A DNA stretch of 64,000 nt from Polyangiaceae bacterium (GTDB lineage Bacteria > Myxococcota_A > Polyangia > Polyangiales > Polyangiaceae). Below are positions 28,359 through 36,692 of the stretch, in pieces. Every line of letters starts with the position of its first letter. Position 1 is the first letter of the stretch. The DNA lies in NCBI GenBank assembly GCA_020633235.1, contig JACKEA010000010.1, positions 30,001 through 94,000 on the forward strand. Direction: 5' to 3'. Below the pieces are notes generated by a model that was not told the origin of the DNA, made no database searches, and was given only the letters and a program-made list of their open reading frames with translations. The position numbers were made by a program, and so were the translations under genes.

Positions 28359-30137
28359 CTAACGACGACCCACCTTGCGATCCAGCTCGTTCCAGCTCGT
28401 GAACGTCACCACCGGACGGCCGTGGGGGCAGTGCCCGGCGAAGTCCGCGTGATCCAACGCTTGCAGGAGTGCCGTCGCTTCCTCCGGCGACAGCGGGTCC
28501 CCCGCCCGGATGGAGCCGTGACACGCCATCGTGGCCAGGGCGAGGTCCACCGCGTTGGAGAAGCCGCGTCCGCCGGTGCGCATCATCTCCGACAACAGAT
28601 CCCGCACCAATCGCTCCGGGCTGGCGCGCTGGAGCAACCGTGGCACGGCGTGGATGCTGACGCTCTCCGGGCCGCGCACCCGTAGATCCAAGCCGGCGCC
28701 GGCCATCGCTTCACCATGTTGCTCGACGAACTCCGCCTCGGCGGCCGTCACCTCGATGGTGAGCGGGAACAGCAGCGCCTGACTCGCCACGTTCTTCTGC
28801 CCGTAGGCCTTGCGCAGCCGGTCGAAATTCACGCGCTCCGCGGCGGCGTGTTGATCCAAGACGTAGAGGCCGTCTTCGGCCTCGCACACCAGGAACGTCT
28901 GCCGCACCTGAGCGACGAAGCGGAGGGACGCCCACTGCTTTTCCGGACGCGGCTGGATGGGTGCAGCCGCGGAATCGCGGACTGCCAGCACCGGCTCCGG
29001 CGCTGCTTCTTCCGGCTGCGCCGCAGGGGTCGCTGCGGGAGTTGCCGCGCCGGACAAACCCCAAGGATCCGGTCCATCATCCCGCTTCTTGGGGAAGCCG
29101 GGGACGGGCGCCTGAGGGCGATGGCCCCAGGGCGAACGCGACGGCGCGGGCAGCGAGAAGGCGCTGGCCAGCGCCTTGGACAGCACGGAGTAGAGCGCGT
29201 CGCTCGTGGCGCGGGGATCGGCGAAGCGCACCTCGGCCTTTTGCGGATGCACGTTCACGTCCACGAGCTCCGCCGGCAGATCCACGAACACCACGCCGCG
29301 GGGATAGCGCCCGCGCTCGAGCACACTGCCGTACGCCTGCGCCACGGACAGCGCGAGCGCGCGATCCTTCACCGGGCGGCCGTTCACGAGCAGACGCAGT
29401 CCGCCGGCTCCCGCCCGCGCCCGCTCGGGGCGGGACAGGAACGCCTCCACCCGAAGCGGCCCCCGCTCGCCGCGGCACGCCGCCAGATCCTCGTCCGGGT
29501 TCAGCTGTGCCACGCGCTCTTCTCGGCTGCTCGCGCGCAGCCACTCGCGCACTTGGCGACCGTCGCGCTCGAGGGTGAACGTCACTTCCGGGCGCGCCAG
29601 CGCGGCCGCCTCGAGCACGTCCGACACGTGGCCGGACTCCGTGCCCGTCGAGCGCAGGAACTTACGGCGCGCCGGCACGTTGAAGAACAGATCTTCCACC
29701 ATCACGGTGGTGCCCACGGCCATGCCCGTCGGAGTCACACTGGGAGTCGCGCCCCCTTCGATGCGGATCTCCACTCCGGCGTCACCCTCGCGCGCGCGGC
29801 TCCGCAGCGTGAAGCGGCTCACGCTCGCGATGCTGGGCAGCGCCTCCCCCCGGAAGCCGAAGCTCGCCACGTGGGACAGCTGCTCGAGGCTCTGGAGCTT
29901 GCTGGTGGCGTGACGCTCGACGGCGAGCGCCGCGTCTTCCGAGGTCATGCCGCTGCCGTCGTCGCTCACGGACAGGAGCGCGACACCACCGGCGGCGATG
30001 GCCACGTCGCAACGCGTGGCGCCGGCGTCCAGCGCATTCTCCACCAGCTCCTTGACGGCGCTCGCGGGACGCTCGACCACCTCGCCCGCGGCGATCTGGT
30101 TCGCCAGCTCCGGCGATAGCACCCGGATGCGGCCCAT
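28359..30137 (-). CDS. mutL: DNA mismatch repair protein MutL
   Basis: MutL links MutS mismatch recognition to strand removal. The 592-residue product has the GHKL ATPase motifs ELVENALDAGA, SDDGSGM and GFRGEALPSI. A Pro/Ala-rich linker (about 330-400) leads to a C-terminal dimerisation/endonuclease domain. Within the latter LDQHAAAERVNFDRL corresponds to DQHAX2EX4E with Asp in the final position, and GHCPHGRPV gives the CPHGRP metal motif. ATG 30137 is the family start; the frame upstream is spurious. An upstream membrane-protein gene ends 7 bp before it, so the two may be co-transcribed. Confidence 0.94.
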   Translation of the reverse strand: MGRIRVLSPELANQIAAGEVVERPASAVKELVENALDAGATRCDVAIAAGGVALLSVSDDGSGMTSEDAALAVERHATSKLQSLEQLSHVASFGFRGEALPSIASVSRFTLRSRAREGDAGVEIRIEGGATPSVTPTGMAVGTTVMVEDLFFNVPARRKFLRSTGTESGHVSDVLEAAALARPEVTFTLERDGRQVREWLRASSREERVAQLNPDEDLAACRGERGPLRVEAFLSRPERARAGAGGLRLLVNGRPVKDRALALSVAQAYGSVLERGRYPRGVVFVDLPAELVDVNVHPQKAEVRFADPRATSDALYSVLSKALASAFSLPAPSRSPWGHRPQAPVPGFPKKRDDGPDPWGLSGAATPAATPAAQPEEAAPEPVLAVRDSAAAPIQPRPEKQWASLRFVAQVRQTFLVCEAEDGLYVLDQHAAAERVNFDRLRKAYGQKNVASQALLFPLTIEVTAAEAEFVEQHGEAMAGAGLDLRVRGPESVSIHAVPRLLQRASPERLVRDLLSEMMRTGGRGFSNAVDLALATMACHGSIRAGDPLSPEEATALLQALDHADFAGHCPHGRPVVTFTSWNELDRKVGRR

Positions 30138-30144
30138 GGCGTCG

Positions 30145-30765
30145 TCAGCTTTCTTCGCCGGTGCGCGACTCCGCCGGAGCCAGAAGCTCCCGGGCCGAGC
30201 GGCGCGTGACCGCCAGCGCGCTGAGCCCCAGCACCACCAGCTGGATGCCGAACCCCAGGCGGAACGACCACCACCATTTGGCGCGCACGGCATCGTCGGA
30301 CATGCCCGCCGCGCGCTCTTCCATGCCGCTCGCCACGACGGCTTCCACCACCCGCTCTCGGAGCGGTTGGCGCAACGAGTAGCCGACGATCAGCACGGCG
30401 ACGTTGGCCAGGATCACCTGCAGCGCGAAGGACGGGGACGCGCGCCGGCCGAACAGCGCCTTGGCCGCCACGCCCACCAGCAGACCACCGACCAGGAGCT
30501 CGGCGATGCCCAGCGGCAAGGCGCTCTTGGCGGAGCTCGAGAGCGCGTGGACGAAAGCCGTGCGCACCACCGTTTCCAAGTCCGGGGTGCCGACCGTGGA
30601 GGGCACGACGTCCAATGGGTTTCGCACCACCTGGATCGCGACCCAACCTTCCGCGGCGGCGTTCATGCCCACCAGCCACATGGCCACCAGGGCGATCACC
30701 AAGAAGATGGGGCGCCGGGTGTTGCTGGTTTCCTCGTGCTCAGACACCAACACGGCCTCTAGCAC
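30145..30765 (-). CDS. Membrane protein of unknown function
   Basis: The 206-residue product has about four hydrophobic segments (PIFLVIALVAMWLVGMNAAA, LGIAELLVGGLLVGVAAKAL, FALQVILANVAVLIVGYSL, LGFGIQLVVLGLSALAV) and charged ends. No motif is recognised. The start is GTG 30765, with further GTG/TTG codons nearby, so it may be a few residues shorter. It precedes mutL by 7 bp. Confidence 0.65.
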   Translation of the reverse strand: MLEAVLVSEHEETSNTRRPIFLVIALVAMWLVGMNAAAEGWVAIQVVRNPLDVVPSTVGTPDLETVVRTAFVHALSSSAKSALPLGIAELLVGGLLVGVAAKALFGRRASPSFALQVILANVAVLIVGYSLRQPLRERVVEAVVASGMEERAAGMSDDAVRAKWWWSFRLGFGIQLVVLGLSALAVTRRSARELLAPAESRTGEES

Positions 30766-30812
30766 GACGGGTCTCCCGGAGCGACACCAGGACGGCTGCT
30801 ATCCTGTCCTCC

Positions 30813-32453
30813 ATGACGGCTCGGGTGTTGGTGCTCATCGCGCTTCTCACCGCGCTCCCGCGCATGGCGCAGGCGGCGGACTACGAGGTTGGTCCAGGGC
30901 AGGCCTACGCTGCCATTGGCGACGTGCCGTGGGAGTCCCTCGCGCCGGGAGACCACGTGCTCATCCACTGGCGCGACACACCGTACAAGGAAAAGTGGGT
31001 CATCGGCGTGAGCGGCACCGAAGCAGCCCCCATCGTGATCTCCGGTGTGCCCGCGGCGGACGGCAAGCTGCCGGTGATCGACGGCAACGGCGCCACCACC
31101 CGCACCGAGCTCGACTACACCAACGAGGTGCGCGGGGTCATCAAGATCGGGACTTCCAGCGTGCCGCCGGAGACCACGCCAGCGTGGATCGTGATCGAGA
31201 ACCTGGACGTGCGCTCGGGCAGGCCGCCCTTCACCTTCACGGATCACTCCGGGGGCACTCAGAGCTACGTCGACAACGCCGCCTCCATCTACGTGGAGAA
31301 GGCGCAGCACCTGGTGATCCGGAATTGCATCATTCGCGACTCCGGCAACGGCCTGTTCATCGGCGTGTTCAACGGCGAGACCCAGGACGTCTTGGTGGAA
31401 GGCAACTACGTCTACGACAACGGCATCGAGGGCAGCTTCTACCAGCACAACAGCTACACCGCGGCGCTGGGCATCACGTTTCAGTACAACCACTACGGCC
31501 CGCTGCGCACCGGTTGTGGCGGCAACAACCTCAAGGACCGCTCTGCCGGCACCGTGATTCGCTACAACTGGCTCGAGGGCGGCAACCGCCAGCTGGACCT
31601 GGTAGACGGAGAGGATCACCCCAGCGTCCCGAACAGCCCCAGCTATCACGAGACCTTCGTGTACGGGAACGTGCTGTTCGAGCCCAACGACGACGGCAAC
31701 AGCCAGATCGTCCACTACGGTGGCGACAGCGGCGACGAGTCCATCTACCGCAAGGGAACGCTCTATTTCTACAACAACACCGTGGTCTCGCACCGCAGCG
31801 GCAACACCACGCTGCTGCGCCTGTCCACCAACGAGGAGCACGCGGACGTCCGCAACAACGTCATCTCCGTGAGCGGAGCCGGCTCCTCCCTGGCAATGCT
31901 GGGGGAGAGCGGCGTGCTGAACCTGCAGAACAACTGGATCACCAGCGGCTGGGTCGACAGCCACGACAACTTCGGCGGCACCCTGACGGACGGCGGCAAC
32001 CTCGACGGCGAGAGCGCGCCGGGCTTCGTGAGCGACGCCGACTTCCATCTCGCCGCCGGCTCTTCCTGTATCGACGCGGGCATGGCGCAGGCCCCCGCCG
32101 TGCTGCCCGCCAACGACGTCTTGAACCAGTACGTCGTGCACCAGGCCGGGCAGGCGCGCCCGCAGGTGGGCAGCCTCGATCTCGGCGCCTTCGAGCTCTG
32201 CGACAGCGACTGCCCGACCCCCGACGGCGGCGTGATCACGCCGGACGCGGGCACCGGCGGCAGCGGCAACACCGGTGGCAGCGGCAACACCGGAGGCGGC
32301 AAGAACAACACCGGCGGTAGCAACGCTGCCAGCGGCTCCGGTGACGACTCCGGCTGCGGCTGTCGTGCGGCCCCCGCGCCCGTCAGCGCCTTCGCGGGGC
32401 TGTCCTTCGGCGCCTTGGCGCTGCTCTTGCTCCGCCGGCGGCGACTACAGTAG
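30813..32453 (+). CDS. Secreted parallel beta-helix protein with MYXO-CTERM-like anchor
   Basis: The 546-residue product has a signal peptide (LVLIALLTALPRMAQAA) followed by a long right-handed beta-helix pattern typical of polysaccharide lyase-like folds (repeated VxIRNCIIRDSGNG, VLVEGNYVYDNG, VIRYNWLEGG, LYFYNNTVVSH turns with Asn ladders). A Gly/Asn/Ser spacer (about 475-510) leads to SGCGCRAAP, a hydrophobic helix and LLRRRRLQ, a MYXO-CTERM-like tail. It is probably a surface-anchored carbohydrate-active or adhesive protein; no catalytic residues can be assigned. A TATCCT hexamer ends 7 bp before the ATG. Confidence 0.8.
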   Translation: MTARVLVLIALLTALPRMAQAADYEVGPGQAYAAIGDVPWESLAPGDHVLIHWRDTPYKEKWVIGVSGTEAAPIVISGVPAADGKLPVIDGNGATTRTELDYTNEVRGVIKIGTSSVPPETTPAWIVIENLDVRSGRPPFTFTDHSGGTQSYVDNAASIYVEKAQHLVIRNCIIRDSGNGLFIGVFNGETQDVLVEGNYVYDNGIEGSFYQHNSYTAALGITFQYNHYGPLRTGCGGNNLKDRSAGTVIRYNWLEGGNRQLDLVDGEDHPSVPNSPSYHETFVYGNVLFEPNDDGNSQIVHYGGDSGDESIYRKGTLYFYNNTVVSHRSGNTTLLRLSTNEEHADVRNNVISVSGAGSSLAMLGESGVLNLQNNWITSGWVDSHDNFGGTLTDGGNLDGESAPGFVSDADFHLAAGSSCIDAGMAQAPAVLPANDVLNQYVVHQAGQARPQVGSLDLGAFELCDSDCPTPDGGVITPDAGTGGSGNTGGSGNTGGGKNNTGGSNAASGSGDDSGCGCRAAPAPVSAFAGLSFGALALLLLRRRRLQ

Positions 32454-33329
32454 CCCCGCGCGCTCCGCGGCCTCCGCGATGCCGCCGCCGCTCCAGGCGT
32501 CGGCATCGAGCACGTGCTTTGCCGCGCTCTTCACCGACTCTGGCGCTTGCGCCATGGCGTAGCTTCGCCCCACGGCGCGCAGCATGGGCACGTCGTTCAA
32601 CCAATCTCCGACGGCCACCACGTCTTCCAGGCTCACGCCGTGGTAGCGCGCGATCCACTCCACCGCCGTGGCCTTCGACACGCCGGCGGCCCGCGCCACC
32701 ATGCCCCAAGTGCCGCGAAACCCTTCGCGCCCTACGGGGAAGGTGATCGACGAAAGCCCCGACTCCGCCGACAGCTCCTTGGCGGTGCGCTCTATCTGCG
32801 CTTGATCGCCAACACTGACCACCGCCGCCACTCCCTGGATGCTGTGCCAGGTTTGTTTGTCGGTCAGGCGCGGAAGCCGTCGCGCGCGCGCCGACCACTG
32901 CCGCACGTAGGGCAGGAAGGGCTCGCCGCGATCGTCGTGGATGATCTCGTCGCCGGCGAACAGAAACGACACCGGCGCATGACGTTCGAGGGCACTCAAG
33001 AGCACGTCGCGGGCGAAGTCCGAAAGCGGATGTCGCGCCAGGTGCTCGTCGGTTGCGGCATCCACGATGTGGCTGCCATCGAGGCAGCCTATGGGGCCGG
33101 ACAGGGAAAGGCTCTGGGCGATGTGCCGCGTGCCGGAGTACATCCGTCCGGTGCACACGCTCACGACCACGCCGCGCTCGAGCAGCGCCGCGATGGCTCG
33201 ACGGTCTTGTTCGTGAACCTCGCCGTCGGACGTCAGCAGCGTCCCGTCGAGATCCGTGACGAGCAGCTCAGTCAGTTGGCAGCGCTGGCGGGGTAGACCG
33301 AGACCTTCTTCTTGTCCTTGGTCTGCCAC
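32445..33329 (-). CDS. HAD-superfamily phosphatase of the Cof (IIB) type
   Basis: The C2-capped HAD hydrolase shows motif I VTDLDGTLL, motif II (CTGR), a cap region of about 110 residues, a motif III Lys in VSKATAVEW and motif IV VGDWLNDVPML. Cof-type enzymes dephosphorylate sugar phosphates or flavin intermediates. The only ATG/GTG/TTG start is GTG 33329, which overlaps rpmA by 58 bp. Similarity begins at LTELLVTDLDG, where CTG 33275 overlaps the rpmA stop in the coupled form CTGA, so a non-standard CTG start is quite possible. It is the third gene of the rplU-rpmA transcript. Confidence 0.85.
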   Translation of the reverse strand: MADQGQEEGLGLPRQRCQLTELLVTDLDGTLLTSDGEVHEQDRRAIAALLERGVVVSVCTGRMYSGTRHIAQSLSLSGPIGCLDGSHIVDAATDEHLARHPLSDFARDVLLSALERHAPVSFLFAGDEIIHDDRGEPFLPYVRQWSARARRLPRLTDKQTWHSIQGVAAVVSVGDQAQIERTAKELSAESGLSSITFPVGREGFRGTWGMVARAAGVSKATAVEWIARYHGVSLEDVVAVGDWLNDVPMLRAVGRSYAMAQAPESVKSAAKHVLDADAWSGGGIAEAAERAGLL

Positions 33330-33538
33330 TCGTAGGCAACGGTGCCGTCGACCAACGCGAACAAGGTGTAGTCACGCCCTACGCCCACGTTGCGTCCGGG
33401 AGCGATGGTCTGACCGACCTGGCGCACCAAGATGCCACCCGCACGCACGGACTCACCGCTGTAGACCTTCACGCCACGATGCTGCGCGTTCGAGCCGCGA
33501 CCGTTGCGTGTGGAGCCGCCACCTTTTTTGTGTGCCAT
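33272..33538 (-). CDS. rpmA: 50S ribosomal protein L27
   Basis: The 88-residue basic protein begins AHKKGGGSTRNGRGSNAQ and contains GVKVYSGESVRAGGILVRQ, both diagnostic of L27. It starts directly at the conserved AHKK, so no N-terminal processing peptide is present. It lies 4 bp after rplU, the usual pairing. The obg GTPase gene that often follows is not next here; a HAD phosphatase gene is. Confidence 0.98.
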   Translation of the reverse strand: MAHKKGGGSTRNGRGSNAQHRGVKVYSGESVRAGGILVRQVGQTIAPGRNVGVGRDYTLFALVDGTVAYEWQTKDKKKVSVYPASAAN

Positions 33539-33542
33539 GTCT

Positions 33543-33854
33543 TCAGCCCTGAATCCCGGTGATCTTGACCTGAGTCAGCGCCTGACGATGACCGGCCTTG
33601 CGGCGGTACTTCTTGCGGCGCTTGAACTTGAACACGATGAGCTTGTCGCCACGAGTCTGAGCGACGATCTCGCCGCTCACCTTGGCGCCACTCACCGTGG
33701 GCTTGCCGATCTTCGGCGTGTCTCCGCCAACGAGCAGCACCTCGTCGAACGAAATTTTGGCTCCCGGTTCACCTTCGAGCTTCTCCACCTTGATGGTGTC
33801 GCCCTCGGAAACCCGGTACTGCTTGCCGCCTGTGCGAATGACTGCCGTAGACAT
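33543..33854 (-). CDS. rplU: 50S ribosomal protein L21
   Basis: The 103-residue product begins STAVIRTGGKQYRVSEGD and ends with the L21 signature FKRRKKYRRKAGHRQALTQVKI. It heads the rplU-rpmA-HAD operon and is divergent from the acyl-CoA dehydrogenase gene at 34023, sharing a 168-bp intergenic region. Confidence 0.97.
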   Translation of the reverse strand: MSTAVIRTGGKQYRVSEGDTIKVEKLEGEPGAKISFDEVLLVGGDTPKIGKPTVSGAKVSGEIVAQTRGDKLIVFKFKRRKKYRRKAGHRQALTQVKITGIQG

Positions 33855-33945
33855 CGGAAGGGCGGGGACCCTAGATCGAGCGCCCCTGCTGCGCAAGCTC
33901 AGACGGCGGAAAATAAGCACTGAACGCCGATCTAGGTCTCCGGAT

Positions 33946-33996
33946 TGGCCCATTGGCCGAATGGCCTTGACCGGGCTATGTAGCGCAACTACGTAG
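33946..33996 (+). promoter_or_regulatory. Putative promoter and operator of the acyl-CoA dehydrogenase operon
   Basis: TTGACC (33967-33972) and TACGTA (33990-33995) are spaced by 17 bp. Two near-identical palindromic octamers, CTATGTAG (33976-33983) and CTACGTAG (33989-33996), overlap the spacer and -10. An imperfect palindrome GGCCCATTGGCCGAATGGCC ends just before the -35. The arrangement suits a repressor of the TetR type, as often controls acyl-CoA genes, but no regulator gene is adjacent. Confidence 0.45.
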
Positions 33997-34022
33997 CTGG
34001 GAACCCCAGCCGGAGGCCTGCG

Positions 34023-35228
34023 ATGATTTCGTTCGAGCCGACGGAAGACCAGCTCCTGATCCAGGGCACGGTCTCCGACTTTGCCAAGAGCACCCTCGCG
34101 CCGCGCGCCCGCGAGCTCGAGAAGGCTCGGGCCGTGCCCGAAGACCTTCGTCGCGCGGTCCAAGAGATGGGGCTCAGCATGGCGAGCGTGCCGGAAGAGC
34201 TTGGCGGGCAAGGCCTCGGCCTGCTGACGGCGGTGCTCATCAACGAGGAGCTCGCGCGAGGGGACGCCGCCGCGCCCTTCGGATTGCCCGGCTTCGGTGC
34301 CTACATCGCCGCGGTGCTCGAGCTCGGCAGCCCAACGCAGCAGAAGGAGCTCCTCGCGCCCTTCGCGGATCCGAGCGCGACGGACGCGTTCGGCGCCGTG
34401 GCCTGGAGCGAGCTTTCGCCGAATCGCGAGCGTCCGGGATTCTCCACGGTGGCCAAGGCCGCCGGCGGCGCCTTCGAGCTCACGGGCAAGAAGTGCTTCG
34501 TGGGCAACGCCGAGCTGGCGCGGAGCTTCGTGGTGTTCGCGCAGGTCGACGAGACTCGGGGCTGGCGCGGCATCGAAGCGTTCGTCGTTCCCAAAGCTGC
34601 CCCTGGCCTCAGCGTCACCGCGCGGCATCAGACGTTGGGGCTCGATTGCGCGAGCTTCGGTGAGGTCTCCCTCGAAGGAGTGAAGGCCGAGCGCCTCGGC
34701 GAAGGCACCGAGGTGCCCCGGGCGGCGCTGCGTTTCTTCGCCAAGTATGCCCTGGTGGTCGCCGCGCGGCAGGTCGGGTTGGCCCGCGCGGCCTTCGAGA
34801 TCGCGCGGGAGTACTGCGACATCCGCACCGCCTTCGGCAAACCCATCGGTCATTTCCAGGCCATCGCCTTCACCCTGGCGGATCGCCACATGGACGCCGA
34901 GAGCGCCGCCGAGCTGTGCCGTCGCGCCGCGTGGATGTGGGACAGCGCAAAGGACGAGCCCAGCTGTCTGCTCGCGACCGCGCACGCCGTTTCCCACGCC
35001 CACGAGGCCGCCATGCGCGCGGGGGACGATGCCGTTCAGCTGCACGGTGGCGCCGGATTCATGCGTGACGTGATCGTCGAGAAGATGATGCGCGACGCGA
35101 AGCAGATGGCGCTCTCCGGCGCCACGGCGGAGCACATGGATCAGCTTGCGGCCGCCGTGGCCGTGGGCGCCGAGCTGGATCCCGCGCTGGTGTTGCCCAC
35201 CCCCGAAACCCAAGCCGTGTTCACCTGA
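34023..35228 (+). CDS. Acyl-CoA dehydrogenase family protein, apparently without the usual catalytic Glu
   Basis: The 401-residue protein has the acyl-CoA dehydrogenase fold: N-terminal helical domain, WSELSPN and GKKCFVGNAELA in the beta domain, RTAFGKPIGHFQAIAF and QLHGGAGFMRD in the C-terminal domain. At the C-terminal site where many family members have YEGT after RDAK, this protein reads RDAKQMALSGAT, so the Glu is replaced by Gly. A catalytic Glu at the alternative helix position was not recognised. GGAGG at 34011-34015 precedes ATG 34023. The next gene, 17 bp downstream, encodes a second family member with the Glu, suggesting a heteromeric enzyme. Confidence 0.87.
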   Translation: MISFEPTEDQLLIQGTVSDFAKSTLAPRARELEKARAVPEDLRRAVQEMGLSMASVPEELGGQGLGLLTAVLINEELARGDAAAPFGLPGFGAYIAAVLELGSPTQQKELLAPFADPSATDAFGAVAWSELSPNRERPGFSTVAKAAGGAFELTGKKCFVGNAELARSFVVFAQVDETRGWRGIEAFVVPKAAPGLSVTARHQTLGLDCASFGEVSLEGVKAERLGEGTEVPRAALRFFAKYALVVAARQVGLARAAFEIAREYCDIRTAFGKPIGHFQAIAFTLADRHMDAESAAELCRRAAWMWDSAKDEPSCLLATAHAVSHAHEAAMRAGDDAVQLHGGAGFMRDVIVEKMMRDAKQMALSGATAEHMDQLAAAVAVGAELDPALVLPTPETQAVFT

Positions 35229-35245
35229 GCATCGAGGAGCCGACG

Positions 35246-36466
35246 ATGATTGAGCTCACGCTGACCTCGACCCAACGCATGCTCCAAGAGGCGCTGCACG
35301 ACATGGGCAAGAACGTCATTCGACCCCAGAGCCTCGCATGGGATCGCGACAAGGCCATCGACCTCGACTTCTTGCGCAACTTCTACAACATGAGCCAGGC
35401 CCTGCGCGGGGAGAACAACCCCATGGAGGACTTCCAAGAAGGTCCCAAACAGCGCGACGACAAGAAGCCGAGCCAGACGAATCGCACCGCCGCCATTGGC
35501 GCCGAAGAGCTGGCCTGGGCGGACGCCTCCATCATGCTCAGCTTGCCGGGCCCCGGTCTCGGCGGGCCGCCGCTCCGGAGCTCGGGAACGCCCGAGCAGA
35601 AGGAGCGCTTCTTCAGCATCTTCCGCGACATGACCAAAGAGCTTCGCTGGGGCGCGTATGGCCTCACGGAGCCGGGGGCCGGCAGTGACGTGGCCGGCAT
35701 TCGCACCAGCTGTCGCAAGGACGGCGACGGCTACGTGCTCAACGGTCGCAAGTGCTACATCACCAACGGCGGCCGCGCGGCGTGGGTGGTGATCTTCGCC
35801 ACCGTGGATCCGACCCTGGGCCGCGCCGGTCACCGCGCGTTCGTGGTGGAGAAGGGCACGCCCGGCTTCTTCGTCGGAAAGATCGAAGACAAGATGGGTC
35901 TCCGCGCCAACGAGACCGCGGAGCTCGTGCTCGAGGACTGCTTCGTTCCGGTCGACAATCTTCTCGGCGGCGAGGAGCGCTACCAGACGAAGGAAGGCTT
36001 CATGACGGCCATGAAGACCTTCGACAACACGCGCCCCCTCGTCGCCGCCATGGCCATCGGCATCGGTCGCGCCGCCTACGAGTACGCCGCGGACTTCGTG
36101 AAAGACAACTACATGCTGTCACGGCCGATCCCGCGCTACGCCGCCATCGCCGAGCGCCTCGCGCGCGTCGGTCGCAACCTGGAAGCCGCCCGCATGCTCA
36201 CTTGGAAGGCCGTGTGGATGGCCGACCACCACTTGCCCAACGCCAAGGAAGCCAGCATGAGCAAGGCGCTCGCCGGCAAGGCCGCCATTGGCGCCTGCAT
36301 CGACGCCATCGAGATCTGTGGCGCCCACGGCTCCCTCGCCGACGACCATGCGCTGCTCGAAAAGTGGTTCCGCGACATCAAGGTGTACGACATCTTCGAG
36401 GGCACCGGGCACATCCAGCGCGTCGTGATCAGCAAGCGCATTCTATCGGGCCTCAAGGCCTTCTGA
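35246..36466 (+). CDS. Acyl-CoA dehydrogenase
   Basis: The 406-residue flavoprotein carries the full family pattern: GAYGLTEPGAGSDVAGI (FAD/substrate segment), GRKCYITNGGRAAWVVIFA, RPIPRYAAIAERLARV, EICGAHGSLADD and the C-terminal DIFEGTGHIQRVVISKRIL. The Glu of FEGT is at the usual base position. It oxidises an acyl-CoA to the enoyl-CoA and passes electrons to ETF. It is 17 bp behind the Glu-less paralogue. The substrate is unknown; the acyl-CoA carboxylase operon at 1395 is not adjacent. Confidence 0.93.
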   Translation: MIELTLTSTQRMLQEALHDMGKNVIRPQSLAWDRDKAIDLDFLRNFYNMSQALRGENNPMEDFQEGPKQRDDKKPSQTNRTAAIGAEELAWADASIMLSLPGPGLGGPPLRSSGTPEQKERFFSIFRDMTKELRWGAYGLTEPGAGSDVAGIRTSCRKDGDGYVLNGRKCYITNGGRAAWVVIFATVDPTLGRAGHRAFVVEKGTPGFFVGKIEDKMGLRANETAELVLEDCFVPVDNLLGGEERYQTKEGFMTAMKTFDNTRPLVAAMAIGIGRAAYEYAADFVKDNYMLSRPIPRYAAIAERLARVGRNLEAARMLTWKAVWMADHHLPNAKEASMSKALAGKAAIGACIDAIEICGAHGSLADDHALLEKWFRDIKVYDIFEGTGHIQRVVISKRILSGLKAF

Positions 36467-36480
36467 CTCCGTTTGCATTT

Positions 36481-36682
36481 TCATGTCGGAGCGGCGCGAC
36501 GCCCGTCCCGTGACGGAAGTCGCGCCGCGGCCAGCCGTCGTCCCATGACGGGCGTCGCGCCGCGGCCAGCCGTCGTCCCGTGACGGGCGTCGCGCCGCGG
36601 CCAGCCGTCGTCCGGTGACGGAAGTCGCGCCGCGGCCAGCCGTCGTCCCGTGACGGAAGTCGCGCCGCACCAACAAGATCTG
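36481..36682. repeat. 35-bp tandem repeat array inside inverted REP-like ends (copy E)
   Basis: Four full 35-bp units start at 36506, 36541, 36576 and 36611. A fifth at 36646 diverges after 23 bases. Units differ at a few positions only (GAAG versus GGCG; TCCC versus TCCG). The outer ends TCATGTCGGAGCGGCGCGAC (36481-36500) and GTCGCGCCGCACCAACAAGA (36659-36678) are inverted copies of the core seen in copies A, B and D. The unit length is not a multiple of three, so the minus-strand frame here is not a gene. It lies between two convergent genes. Confidence 0.85.
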
Positions 36683-36692
36683 AAAACGAAGC

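Noticed and set aside
30404..32320. 638-codon frame overlapping the beta-helix protein
   Set aside because: Arg/Gln-rich translation in a shifted frame of a gene with clear signal peptide, beta-helix repeats and MYXO-CTERM-like tail.
32245..32330. GGCAGCGGCAACACCGG-type repeat
   Set aside because: Low-complexity Gly-Ser-Asn linker ahead of a MYXO-CTERM-like tail, explained by the coding sequence.
36506..36668. Possible CRISPR array
   Set aside because: Units are contiguous 35-bp copies with no unique spacers, and no cas genes are in the window.
36443..36676. Minus-strand 77-codon frame with repeated RRDARHGTTAG peptide
   Set aside because: It is only the 35-bp tandem repeat read through. 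The period is not a multiple of three, so the peptide repeat drifts, and it has no start context.
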